Assembly: GCF_016775155.1 (NCBI RefSeq)
Contig: NZ_JAEUGD010000068.1
Span: forward strand, 1-64,000
DNA length: 64,000 bases
Direction: 5' to 3'
From: Fulvivirga marina
GTDB lineage: Bacteria > Bacteroidota > Bacteroidia > Cytophagales > Cyclobacteriaceae
Made by a program: the position numbers and the translations under genes. This document shows positions 37,916-46,507 of this stretch, one piece after another. The stretch's first letter is position 1; each line of letters opens with the position of its first letter. Under the pieces are notes generated by a model. That model saw only the letters and a list, made by a program, of their open reading frames with translations, was not told the DNA's origin and searched no databases.

Positions 37916-38545
37916 TTAATTAGATCCAGATCCTACTTCTTCCGGACAGTTAGGCTCACACATCTCTCCCATATTGGCAATCGAACTCTCTGTCTCTGCC
38001 ATAGAGCGTGCCATTGCCGCTTCAGAAACACCTGCCTTATCAGTGGATCGTTTTTTACCATTGACAATGACATCATGAATAGGTAGAGGCACTCCGTCAT
38101 TACCAATATGTAAAGGATCAAAAGCAATGTGGTCACCAGACTTCTCATCGTAATAGGTTGGCACATAAATATAAGTTTGATACCCTCTATACTCCCCTGC
38201 CTGATCATCTTCAGGGTACGCCACATAGTACATCCTAATACCTGATACTTTTATCCCGGCTTTCCTGGAGGCAAGTTTCAGGTAAGCAATATAATTCTCA
38301 TAGAACTCCAGCGAATGCCACCCATAACGAGCATCTTCCCTACCTTCTCTAAACTCAGTCACTACATCAAAACGCTCTTGATAAGCTTCAAACATGGCAT
38401 GGGCTCTCTCCAAGCTTATTGTTTCTTTCGGCTTCTCTCCACTAGATCTATCACCTTCACCTGGTACACTGTCGCAGCCATAAGCAATTAAGAATATTAA
38501 CACCACAGACGATACCCGAATCAGTCTATTAACGTTTTTTTTCAT
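37916..38545 (-). CDS. Lipoprotein, unknown function
   Basis: A 209-residue protein with a lipoprotein signal peptide: hydrophobic LIRVSSVVLIFLIAYG followed by the lipidation cysteine in YGCDS. The mature part is soluble and has ERAHAMFEAYQERF, then beta-rich YRGYQTYIYVPTYYD and DHIAFDPLHIGNDGVPLPIH, and a Cys-x3-Cys near the end (MCEPNCPEE). I recognise no family. First gene of the operon with the membrane protein, histidine kinase and response regulator, so it may present a signal to the kinase. It is divergent from the small precursor peptide at 38826, with 280 bases between them and no other gene there. Confidence 0.8.
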   Translation of the reverse strand: MKKNVNRLIRVSSVVLIFLIAYGCDSVPGEGDRSSGEKPKETISLERAHAMFEAYQERFDVVTEFREGREDARYGWHSLEFYENYIAYLKLASRKAGIKVSGIRMYYVAYPEDDQAGEYRGYQTYIYVPTYYDEKSGDHIAFDPLHIGNDGVPLPIHDVIVNGKKRSTDKAGVSEAAMARSMAETESSIANMGEMCEPNCPEEVGSGSN

Positions 38546-38825
38546 AGTTTTAGTTGTTTTAAAATAGGTTAAGGAACTTTAGTAATTAAAACCCAAAGTT
38601 GAAATTATAAAAAATACTGAAGAGGTATAATCACAAGTCCTAAAAAGGGTGATTTTCCCCGATATTCGATGAAGGCAATTGAGAATTCGAAATGCAAAAT
38701 AATTGCATTTCGTATAAAAATATTACATAAGTAAGTCTACGAGTAAAACTAATTACGCTTCTCATGACATATTCCCTAACTTGGCGGTCATGTTAGAACC
38801 AACTAAACTTTAATATAAAATACTT

Positions 38826-39008
38826 ATGAAAAGCAAGAAAATAAAACTTGAAGACTTGAAAGTTCAAAGTTTCATCACTCGTCTAAATGACGAAGCTTCT
38901 GTTATTGCAAAAGGAGGAGCTACAGGTTATTTCTGTGGTGGCGGAGAGTCCATTAAGATAGCATGTATATCACAAGGAGCGCAGATTTGCAGTGACGATT
39001 CTTGCTGA
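38826..39008 (+). CDS. Pinensin-like class I lanthipeptide precursor, second locus
   Basis: A 60-residue peptide with the same leader plan as the peptide at 31496-31711: KIKLEDLKVQSFITRLNDEA, then a KGG cleavage site. The 29-residue core (after KGG) contains four cysteines (YFCGG, IACIS, QICSD and the C-terminal DSC) and several Ser residues, suitable for lanthionine formation. The two cores share no clear similarity, so they would give different products. The gene is divergent from the lipoprotein/two-component operon, and no modification or export gene is adjacent. Confidence in a leader-type secreted peptide is high; lanthionine chemistry is inferred from the leader family. Confidence 0.75.
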   Translation: MKSKKIKLEDLKVQSFITRLNDEASVIAKGGATGYFCGGGESIKIACISQGAQICSDDSC

Positions 39009-39565
39009 AATTATTAAAATATCTCTCAGGCACTGATTAAGCCTCTACCCAAGGCATCCTGAAGAGGTCTTAACTAAGTAAACCCTAATCACCTAACCCG
39101 AATTTGGCCATCCACCTAAACCTCAATGAAGATGGTCAAATTCATCCCCCTTTTCTCTCACCCCCAAGGCAACACCTTGCCCTTTAACCTCTGAAGACAA
39201 TACTGCACCTGAGCATTACCATGCCCCTTTACAAATGACACAATGGAGACTGCTCAAAAGTGAAGCAGCTTTATATTAACATTTTGCATTATGAAAAAAA
39301 ACAAGAAAGGGAATTTTATAAAAATAAGCCTACAGGGTATCAGAAGGTTATTTAAACCCCAGATAAGACAGGATTTGAGCTGCCCACTAACTTCGGCCTT
39401 CCACTGTTAACCTGCTCATGCGAACGAGGTCCCGACAAGCGGGATGAGGCCTGGCCTAGGTCAAAGGCTTCACTCGGTATTGTTTTTAATGTTAGGTTTA
39501 AAAAACATATCCACCCTGCAGACTTGCAGCAAAGCTACAACTTTTATTACGAGCTGAAAAAGGAT
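39009..39565. other. Gene-poor region after the second precursor
   Basis: These 557 bases hold no clear gene. Notable items are a 39-codon frame (annotated separately), a small stem TCCCG-acaag-CGGGA near 39430-39447, and C-rich, low-complexity sequence at about 39100-39240. It looks like decayed or non-coding DNA. A terminator for the precursor gene was not obvious. Confidence 0.4.
39291..39410 (+). CDS. Possible very small peptide gene
   Basis: A 39-residue frame from ATG to TAA: a basic N-terminus (MKKNKKGNFIKISLQGIRR), then LFKPQIRQDLSCPLTSAFHC with two cysteines. No family is recognised, there is no clear ribosome-binding site, and the frame could be chance. It is listed because it lies just after a peptide-precursor gene and has a strongly basic start and a C-terminal cysteine. 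Confidence 0.15.
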   Translation: MKKNKKGNFIKISLQGIRRLFKPQIRQDLSCPLTSAFHC

Positions 39566-40228
39566 TTATGACTTAAACTTAAAGCGCATATATTTAATAT
39601 CATGCCCCATTTCATTAAACTTTTGCTCATAGCGAGTGCGGATGTCGTAACATTCCGGTTTAAGCTCTGAATGATACAGATCAAATGTATAAATCAGATC
39701 TTCAATATCGTTACGTTCTTTAAGAACTTCCAGAGTATATTCAAAAAGACCGGTATTATCTGTTTTAAAAAAAACGTTTCCCCCCGGCTTAATTAAGGTT
39801 TTATAAAGATCAAGAAACCTGGTGTTTGTAATTCTCCTTTTCTCATCCCTATCCTTTGGCCTAGGATCAGGAAAAGTTATCCAAATGTCTGACACCTCCC
39901 CTTGCTCAAAATAGTTGAGCAACTCCAAAATATGTACTCTTAGGAATGCCGCATTACCCAGTCCTTCTTCCAGGGCAATACCACTCCCCTTCCATATTCT
40001 GTCTCCCTTAAGGTCAACCCCAATAAAATTCTTTTCCGGAAACAAACGGGCTAGCCCTATAGTATATTCCCCTCTTCCACATGCCAACTCAAGCGTAATA
40101 TTTCTATCATTTTTAAAATATGACTCGTGCCAATTCCCCTTTATTTTATCAATAATTTCCTTCCCGGGTTCTACCACGTTTTCACGTTTAGCATTGTCTG
40201 CAAAACGTGCCAATTTTTGTCTACTCAT
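39566..40228 (-). CDS. trmB: tRNA (guanine-N7)-methyltransferase
   Basis: Makes m7G at position 46 of tRNAs from S-adenosylmethionine. The 220-residue protein has the SAM-binding motif LELACGRGEYTIGLARLFPE, then NFIGVDLKGDRIWKG, and the family motif DIWITFPDPRPKDRDEKRRI, where the PDP(W/R)PKxRH-like stretch is diagnostic; the C-terminal region ends IRTRYEQKFNEMGHDIKYMR. Length is normal. It is the last gene of the long minus-strand unit running from holA. Confidence 0.95.
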   Translation of the reverse strand: MSRQKLARFADNAKRENVVEPGKEIIDKIKGNWHESYFKNDRNITLELACGRGEYTIGLARLFPEKNFIGVDLKGDRIWKGSGIALEEGLGNAAFLRVHILELLNYFEQGEVSDIWITFPDPRPKDRDEKRRITNTRFLDLYKTLIKPGGNVFFKTDNTGLFEYTLEVLKERNDIEDLIYTFDLYHSELKPECYDIRTRYEQKFNEMGHDIKYMRFKFKS

Positions 40229-40342
40229 AGCTATATTCTATGCATTTGCTCAAATAAGGCTGCAAAGGTAACTATTAATTACAAAACTTAATTGTGCTTT
40301 ATAAACAGGTCTAAATTAAATTATCTTGAGTTATGTGGTACA

Positions 40343-41656
40343 TTACAGCTCAGCTACCTCTGCTACAACAAAGGTACTTCCTCCAATAAAGATCATGTCG
40401 TCTTCGCTAGCCAGAACCTTTGCCTCTTTTATGGCCTCGTTCACATTTTTAACGACCTTTCCTTTCAACCCTTGCTTTGCAGCTTCCTCATATAGCTTCT
40501 CAGCTTCCAATGCTCTGGGTATGTCAGCCTGGCAGAAGAAGTATTGAGCCTCCTTAGGCAGCATCGCCAATACACCGGAGACATCCTTATCATTTACTGC
40601 TCCCCAAACCACATAAAGCTTATGATGCGGTGTTGAAGCTACCTGTCTCATAATAAATTCGACTCCGGCTTTGTTATGACCTACATCACATACTACCATG
40701 GGTTTGTTTCCCAACACATGCCACCGGCCTTTAAGCCCAGTGATAGTTTTTACATCTTCAATTCCCCGAATAACATGCTCCTCACCGATATTAAAACCTC
40801 TTGCCTGTAAAACCTCGATTACTTTTAATACACCAGGTATATTTTTCTTTTGGTAATATCCCGCAGGTTGCACCTTCAATGAATATACCTGACTATCTCC
40901 AGACTGTACCACAAGGTCTCCAGACTGTTCAAATGTTGCTGTATAACTGTCTTCTGCAAAGCTCAAAGCTGCATGACGTTCAATAGAAATTCGCTCAAAT
41001 ACTTCAGAAATCCCTTTTTGCTTTTCACTAATCACAACCGGCACATGATCTTTGATGATACCTCCCTTTTCAGCAGCTATTTCTTCAAGTGTATTACCAA
41101 GCCACTGCTTATGATCTTCGCTTATATTGGTAATCAAGGCCACCTCAGGTATAATTACGTTAGTAGAGTCAAGCCTCCCTCCCATTCCAACTTCAACCAC
41201 TGCGATATCCACCTGCTCCTCTGCAAAGTAGTCAAAAGCCATACCGACGGTCAATTCAAAAAAAGAAGGATGGTGCTCCTCTATAAACGGATATACTCTG
41301 TTCATAAAGTTAATCACTCTTTCTCCAGCAATCTCCTTGCCATTGATCTTTATTCGTTCCGTAAAATTTTTCAGATGAGGAGAAGTGTACAGGCCTGTTT
41401 TATATCCCGCTGATTGAAGAATAGCGGCCAGATAATTTGAACTACTCCCTTTCCCGTTAGTACCAGCAATATGTACTGATTTAAACTGATGCTCAGGGTT
41501 ATTCAAATATTGGCAAAGTGCCAATGTGTTGCCAAGGTCTTTCTTAAAAGCTGCGCCTCCCACCCTTTGAAACATAGGGAGCTGAGTGTACATGTAATCC
41601 AGCACTTCTTGATAGCTGGAAAAATAAGTATTAGGATTTTTATTTGTATCTGACAT
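40343..41656 (-). CDS. folC: Bifunctional folylpolyglutamate synthase / dihydrofolate synthase
   Basis: An ATP-dependent ligase that adds glutamate to dihydropteroate and to folates. The 437-residue protein has the Mur-ligase-like P-loop HIAGTNGKGSSSNYLAAIL, GLYTSPHLKNFTERI, the VEVGMGGRLDSTNV motif and the C-terminal domain with VVCDVGHNKAGVEF. Length and motif order are standard. It sits 112 bases after the TonB-like gene and before trmB, same strand, with no sign of a metabolic operon. Confidence 0.95.
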   Translation of the reverse strand: MSDTNKNPNTYFSSYQEVLDYMYTQLPMFQRVGGAAFKKDLGNTLALCQYLNNPEHQFKSVHIAGTNGKGSSSNYLAAILQSAGYKTGLYTSPHLKNFTERIKINGKEIAGERVINFMNRVYPFIEEHHPSFFELTVGMAFDYFAEEQVDIAVVEVGMGGRLDSTNVIIPEVALITNISEDHKQWLGNTLEEIAAEKGGIIKDHVPVVISEKQKGISEVFERISIERHAALSFAEDSYTATFEQSGDLVVQSGDSQVYSLKVQPAGYYQKKNIPGVLKVIEVLQARGFNIGEEHVIRGIEDVKTITGLKGRWHVLGNKPMVVCDVGHNKAGVEFIMRQVASTPHHKLYVVWGAVNDKDVSGVLAMLPKEAQYFFCQADIPRALEAEKLYEEAAKQGLKGKVVKNVNEAIKEAKVLASEDDMIFIGGSTFVVAEVAEL

Positions 41657-41767
41657 AAAGGACCATCACTAACAGCCGCAAATATGCAAATTTCCCTTGC
41701 CTAAAAACAATCCTGCAAACGATATTAAAACAAAGAGGAGTAATATTTAAGAAGCTTCTAAAAAGAA

Positions 41768-42649
41768 CTATTTTGACTTGATAACAAATGTAATTTTCCC
41801 GGTCGACATAGGGGCTACAATAGCATTATCAGAAGTCTTGCTAAATGTAAGCTTTTCAACCTCTGCTCTATAGATCTTTTCAACTGCGGGGCTTACACTG
41901 CGTTCTATTGTACGCACTGAAATAATCTCCCCCATATCATCAATCTTTACTTCAAATACAATACGCCCATTTTCATTTGAAGTATCATCTGGCTTGGGCT
42001 TAAAGTCCCACATCCAACCGGTCATTTCCAGGGAAGATCCACTACCTCCTCCAGAATTCCCGTAAAGTGCCCGGGAGTCTAAGGTTCCCTGTTCATCCCC
42101 CTTATCACCCTCACTATTGGCGTCATCCCCATGGCTGGTATTCTGAGGCTTATTACTTTCTCCTTCACTCCCGTTGGCCCCGTTTTCTGGTTTAACCGGA
42201 TCTTCAGTCTCAACAGGCTTTGATACCGGCTTCGCTTCTTCTTTCTTTTCTTCCTTAACCTCCGGTTTCTTAACTTCCTCTTTCTCATCAGGCACCACTT
42301 GTGGACTCTGTTGCGTATTTGAGGTAGTCTCCACAACTTCTTCTACAGGCTCTGATACCTGCTCGTGCTGACTCTCTTCTACAGGTTCTACTTCAGCCTC
42401 CTCCGGCACCTCTTCAGGAGCTGCCTCCTCCTCGCTATCGGTTATCTCCGCAGGTGTTTCAGGCTGCACTTCTCCAGTACCAACCTCACTGGTACCAAAA
42501 TTCAATTCAATACCATACTCAGGAAGTGGGGGATCAGGTTCTCGCCAAGCGAGGATAAACAAGAAGGCAATTAACAACAGCGCATGCAAACCTGCTGACA
42601 CCATTATGCCTACTTTCCTGTTTCTTTTTTCTTCTTCCCGCTCTTCCAT
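41768..42649 (-). CDS. TonB-family energy transducer
   Basis: A 293-residue protein built like TonB/TolA: a short cytoplasmic start, one membrane helix (VSAGLHALLLIAFLFILAW, ~18-36), a long Glu/Pro/Lys-rich periplasm-spanning linker (~50-190), and a C-terminal domain (~215-293) with GRIVFEVKIDDMGEIISVR and MSTGKITFVIK. It should carry energy from the ExbB/ExbD motor to outer-membrane partners. The gene follows exbD by ten bases. The linker is highly acidic rather than the usual basic Pro-Lys type, and the C-terminal domain lacks a clear YP motif, so a Tol-like role is possible. Confidence 0.85.
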   Translation of the reverse strand: MEEREEEKRNRKVGIMVSAGLHALLLIAFLFILAWREPDPPLPEYGIELNFGTSEVGTGEVQPETPAEITDSEEEAAPEEVPEEAEVEPVEESQHEQVSEPVEEVVETTSNTQQSPQVVPDEKEEVKKPEVKEEKKEEAKPVSKPVETEDPVKPENGANGSEGESNKPQNTSHGDDANSEGDKGDEQGTLDSRALYGNSGGGSGSSLEMTGWMWDFKPKPDDTSNENGRIVFEVKIDDMGEIISVRTIERSVSPAVEKIYRAEVEKLTFSKTSDNAIVAPMSTGKITFVIKSK

Positions 42650-42659
42650 AGGTTTTCTA

Positions 42660-43049
42660 TCAATTCGGCTTTGTTGCTATAGATACTTTGGCTTCCAGAG
42701 CCGTTGCTATGCCCGCTACATTAACAAGGTGCTGAGTTGGCACACTCTCATCAATATGCAGTACAACTACCCCTTCATTACCTTTTAATTTACTTTTGAG
42801 TTCCCCCTCAAGCATTCCCTTACTCACTTTCTTATCATTCACATAATAATCAAGGTTTTTGGTTATTGTCACAGAAACCTTCTGCAACTCCACCGTAGCA
42901 GCTTTACTAGTTGGTAAGTTAACTGGTAAACCTGATGGGGTGATAAATGAGGATGTAAGCATAAAGAAAATGAGTAGCAAAAAGATGATATCAGTCATAG
43001 AAGACATGCTGAACATCGGCTCTACTGTATGCTTTGATTTTAATGCCAT
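42660..43049 (-). CDS. ExbD/TolR-family biopolymer transport protein
   Basis: A 129-residue inner-membrane protein with one helix (MTDIIFLLLIFFMLTSSFI) preceded by a short cytoplasmic tail and carrying the essential membrane Asp (D in MTDII). The periplasmic domain (GVVVLHIDESVPTQHLVNVA) is typical. Together with ExbB it forms the proton-driven stator that powers the TonB-like protein encoded next. Confidence 0.92.
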   Translation of the reverse strand: MALKSKHTVEPMFSMSSMTDIIFLLLIFFMLTSSFITPSGLPVNLPTSKAATVELQKVSVTITKNLDYYVNDKKVSKGMLEGELKSKLKGNEGVVVLHIDESVPTQHLVNVAGIATALEAKVSIATKPN

Positions 43050-43136
43050 GATTTGTCAGTTCTCAATTTCTTCTTAATTTATAGTTTCTTTATAGCAACC
43101 ACTGAAAACTATAAAACAGTGAATCATAAATAACTT

Positions 43137-43823
43137 TTATCTCGGCTCTTGTAAAAGATCTATAAAATCCACTGTGCTATATTCCATTTTATGAACAACC
43201 TTTTGAACGCGGGTAACAAGGTAATTATATCCTAGATAAGCAAGTATTCCTACAAATAGGCCTGCCGCTGTTGTTACCATGGCTGTATAAATACCCTCCG
43301 AGAGCAACTTAGGGCTTACAGATCCTTCTTCGTTTGCGATGGCTATAAACGCATCAATCATACCAATTACTGTTCCTAAGAATCCCAACATCGGAGCTGA
43401 CCCGGAGATGGTAGCCAGCAAGGACAAGTTTTTCTCCAGTTTAAAAATTTCTATTTTACCTACATTCTCAATACTTACCTCGATATTCTTTAAGGGACTG
43501 CCAATTCTCGATACCCCCTTCTCAATCATTCGGGCAGTTGGTGAATCGTACTCATGGCATAGCACTTTTGCCCCACTAATATCGCCTTTCTCTACCATTC
43601 CTCTAATCTTACCCATAAATGCCTCAGGGGTTTTAGATGCCTTATTAATGGTAAGTACTCGTTCCACAAAAATGTACACTGCAGCAATCGATAAGATTAA
43701 AAGGGGTATCATCATAAAACCTCCTTTAAAAAGGAGGTCCAGTACCGATTCGGACTTGAGTTCTTCACTCACTCCCGATGTATCTACGCTTGTTGTAATC
43801 TGCGCTAATATCGCTAAAATCAT
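43137..43823 (-). CDS. ExbB/TolQ/MotA-family proton channel
   Basis: A 228-residue protein with three membrane helices: FMMIPLLILSIAAVYIFVER near the start, then LLATISGSAPMLGFLGTVIG and YTAMVTTAAGLFVGILAYLG, the two family-signature helices that carry the polar residues of the proton path. It pairs with the ExbD protein encoded 87 bases downstream. Its start is one base after the stop of the SPOR-domain gene, so translation is probably coupled. Confidence 0.93.
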   Translation of the reverse strand: MILAILAQITTSVDTSGVSEELKSESVLDLLFKGGFMMIPLLILSIAAVYIFVERVLTINKASKTPEAFMGKIRGMVEKGDISGAKVLCHEYDSPTARMIEKGVSRIGSPLKNIEVSIENVGKIEIFKLEKNLSLLATISGSAPMLGFLGTVIGMIDAFIAIANEEGSVSPKLLSEGIYTAMVTTAAGLFVGILAYLGYNYLVTRVQKVVHKMEYSTVDFIDLLQEPR

Positions 43824-43824
43824 A

Positions 43825-44661
43825 TTAATATTTAATTACCCATACATCATCGCCATATTGCCCTCTTAAATCAGTCGCCGAAGCTTCTGCTCCTGCCCAA
43901 GTATCATGGCTCTCTACTGCTATTCTATGAAATTTGCTGCTGCCAAAAGGCTTAATTATCGATATATTTGCGCCTTCATTGCTAAGTTTCTTCGCATGGT
44001 CCATAGCCAGATCTTCATCAATAGCACTAGCAATTACCACATAGTAACGCCCTGTACGAGAAGAAATTGTTTCTATTGTACCAATTTTAGGTTCTGCTTC
44101 TTGCGCTGCCAACCTAGCCTCCTCTTCTCTTTGTGCCCGCTCACGTTCAAGTCTTTCCCTCTCGCGCTGAGCTTCTTCCTCACGTTGCTTCTGTTCTTCT
44201 ATACGCTTCTGCTGCTCTAGCTTTGCCCTTTGCTCAGCCTCTATAGCTGGTTGGTGAAAACCAAACCACCAAATGGCGGCACCAGCCAGCAACAGTACGA
44301 ATACCAATCCTAAAATTTTTGGCAACATAGAGTTATCCTTTGGAGGCGTATAACTTCCCGGCACGTATGTACTTTCCTCCTCTACATGAGGCTCTTCGGA
44401 AGAAGAGGCATAAACATCAGACTCTTCTTCCTGAGTGTATGCATCCTCAGTTTCTGTATGTTCGGGCTCAGGTTCCGGTTCAATCGTACTTGATTGATCT
44501 TCCTGCGATGAATCATCCTGAATATCCTCATCCCTGTCTAATGGCTCATAATCAACATCGGGTAAACCAAAGCTATCATCAGCTTCATTAAAGTCATCGT
44601 TTGAATCTCTATTTATATTATCGTTATCTTCTATTTCGTCGTTTTTATCTTTCTTAGCCAT
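43825..44661 (-). CDS. SPOR-domain inner-membrane protein
   Basis: From ATG 44661 (MAKKDKNDEIEDNDNINRDS) the protein is 278 residues; a longer frame from 44742 adds an unlikely Cys-rich start. It has an acidic cytoplasmic N-terminus (~1-115), one membrane helix (LPKILGLVFVLLLAGAAIWWF), a charged Arg/Glu/Gln coiled coil, and a C-terminal SPOR domain (~195-278; RTGRYYVVIASAIDEDLAM). SPOR domains bind denuded peptidoglycan, often at division sites. Located between the barrel gene and exbB, it may position the Ton-like motor in the wall, which is inference. Confidence 0.88.
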   Translation of the reverse strand: MAKKDKNDEIEDNDNINRDSNDDFNEADDSFGLPDVDYEPLDRDEDIQDDSSQEDQSSTIEPEPEPEHTETEDAYTQEEESDVYASSSEEPHVEEESTYVPGSYTPPKDNSMLPKILGLVFVLLLAGAAIWWFGFHQPAIEAEQRAKLEQQKRIEEQKQREEEAQRERERLERERAQREEEARLAAQEAEPKIGTIETISSRTGRYYVVIASAIDEDLAMDHAKKLSNEGANISIIKPFGSSKFHRIAVESHDTWAGAEASATDLRGQYGDDVWVIKY

Positions 44662-44807
44662 GGTTGAATTTTTAAAAGTTGCCTTAATCTTGGTCTTACA
44701 AAAATAATTTAATTTTTCACTGTGGCAAACTACATGACACAAACTATCTTTTTGCTACAATACTCCCAATATAGGAATATTAATTCATTTAAAATCAAAC
44801 CTGTAGA

Positions 44808-46466
44808 CTAAAAGCTATAAGTAAGCCCTGCCATAAACTGTAATCCTCTTGAGGGATAATGGTAATAAACCTCATATTCTTTTGAGAAGATATTATTGAA
44901 TTGCAGAAAAACAGAGACCTGATCTGATACCAGATAATCAGTTTTAAAATTGAAATCAAATAGAGCATCAAGCTTTACAGCATCGCCCGTTTCGGTATCC
45001 CTCGCCATAATCCCACCTATTGCATAGGCTTCAGCAGTAAATAAGAACTTATCAAACAAGTTATAGCTGGCTAATGATGATATTTTATAATTAGGCTTGT
45101 GCCAAGCCTCCTCAACATCATTTACTCCATACCCCCAATAATCACCTCTTGCTGATAACCTGAACCTCTCATCAGTGTTGAGGCTCAACTGACCAAACAC
45201 ATTAAAAACAGTAGTATTACCTGTATCATATATCACTTCAAACTTAGACTGATCAGCGGTAGAATTCACAAAGTAATACATGTTTTTATAATTGGCTGCA
45301 CTGAACCCAGCGCCAAAGCCCAGTTTACTACTCAGCTTACCATTAATACCTCCATACAAATCAAATGTCTTGTTGGTATGATAAATACCAATATTAGAAT
45401 CTACATATGGATTTTCCTCTGAGAGTGTCTTCAAAGTATTCTTCTTTATATCTCCACCGATTCCTGCATATAATTCTATGCTCTCAGAGAATGGATAACT
45501 AGCTCTGGCAATAGGATAAAAGTGCATTTCTCCTGCATCTCCTAAGGTATCATTTTCATAAACAGTATTGAAGCCAACAACTATTTTAAAACCTTCATAA
45601 TCAAACCCAAATGAAGGTCTGATTCGAAATAAGTTTCTCGCTTCCTTTTCCACGAGATTGTCTTCCCTACTTATGGCTTCAATATCTCCACCCAGCCTGA
45701 CAAACGACTGCTCACTAAGAGTATACTCAAATTTAATATTGAGCTGAGCATCAGTCTCAGTGGCATCACGGTTATCCTTCAGATAGTCAAACCTAACACC
45801 AGTGTGGTAGTGAAAATCGGACTTTTCATCAGAATTTTCAACACTACCTTTGATGTAGTAATTGTTAAAAAATTGCTTCAGTGTATCAGCATCTACTTCC
45901 TGACCCTCCGGGTAACCATAAAAATGATACAGTCTCTGGTTAAAACCAATGTCACCACTGAATGTAGCCTTCTTTGTAAAGTATTTACCAAAGAGATCAA
46001 CATCTATTTTACCAGAACCTGAGTTATCATCATCCACAGGTCCTTTTTTTGAATTCAGGTAGTTGAAGTGAGCCCCGTAGCTGTATTCCTTACTTCTCTT
46101 ACTGTTAAAAAAACCTTCCACATAAGGCGTAGTATAATTACCAAAACCCGCTTTTACATAATTGCCATATAACTTAGACAGTCTCTCATCTTTTACTCTC
46201 AATGGTCTTACCCTCACATTCAGGTCTGGAAGATCAAAGTTTATATTATTGTAGAAGTATTCAATTTCCTGCTTTGAAGCATCAACAGTAGTTGGTGGAA
46301 TTTTCTCAAAATTGCGGTTTGCACTAGGCAGTTTGATTTCTCGATCCTTCACTATTTCAATTTCCACATTTTCAATTTCGCCATCATTTTCCCAGCCATT
46401 CTGCGCTGACAGTGCAAAAGGCATAAACAGCAAAAAAGCACCTATACATATATTAAAATATCTCAT
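44808..46466 (-). CDS. Outer-membrane beta-barrel protein (TonB-receptor-like)
   Basis: A 552-residue exported protein. A signal peptide ends at ALSAQ. After a short periplasmic segment the rest (from ~85) alternates hydrophobic and polar residues in repeated strands with frequent aromatic girdle residues, ending in FMAGLTYSF with the C-terminal phenylalanine of outer-membrane barrels. The plug domain of true TonB-dependent receptors is absent, so this is a barrel-only relative. It lies 41 bases after the TPR gene in the same direction and is probably part of one envelope complex with TPR, SPOR, ExbB, ExbD and the TonB-like protein. Confidence 0.85.
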   Translation of the reverse strand: MRYFNICIGAFLLFMPFALSAQNGWENDGEIENVEIEIVKDREIKLPSANRNFEKIPPTTVDASKQEIEYFYNNINFDLPDLNVRVRPLRVKDERLSKLYGNYVKAGFGNYTTPYVEGFFNSKRSKEYSYGAHFNYLNSKKGPVDDDNSGSGKIDVDLFGKYFTKKATFSGDIGFNQRLYHFYGYPEGQEVDADTLKQFFNNYYIKGSVENSDEKSDFHYHTGVRFDYLKDNRDATETDAQLNIKFEYTLSEQSFVRLGGDIEAISREDNLVEKEARNLFRIRPSFGFDYEGFKIVVGFNTVYENDTLGDAGEMHFYPIARASYPFSESIELYAGIGGDIKKNTLKTLSEENPYVDSNIGIYHTNKTFDLYGGINGKLSSKLGFGAGFSAANYKNMYYFVNSTADQSKFEVIYDTGNTTVFNVFGQLSLNTDERFRLSARGDYWGYGVNDVEEAWHKPNYKISSLASYNLFDKFLFTAEAYAIGGIMARDTETGDAVKLDALFDFNFKTDYLVSDQVSVFLQFNNIFSKEYEVYYHYPSRGLQFMAGLTYSF

Positions 46467-46507
46467 TTCTTAGTGATAGATTTTATCTATAATAAACTCT
46501 TAAGTTA

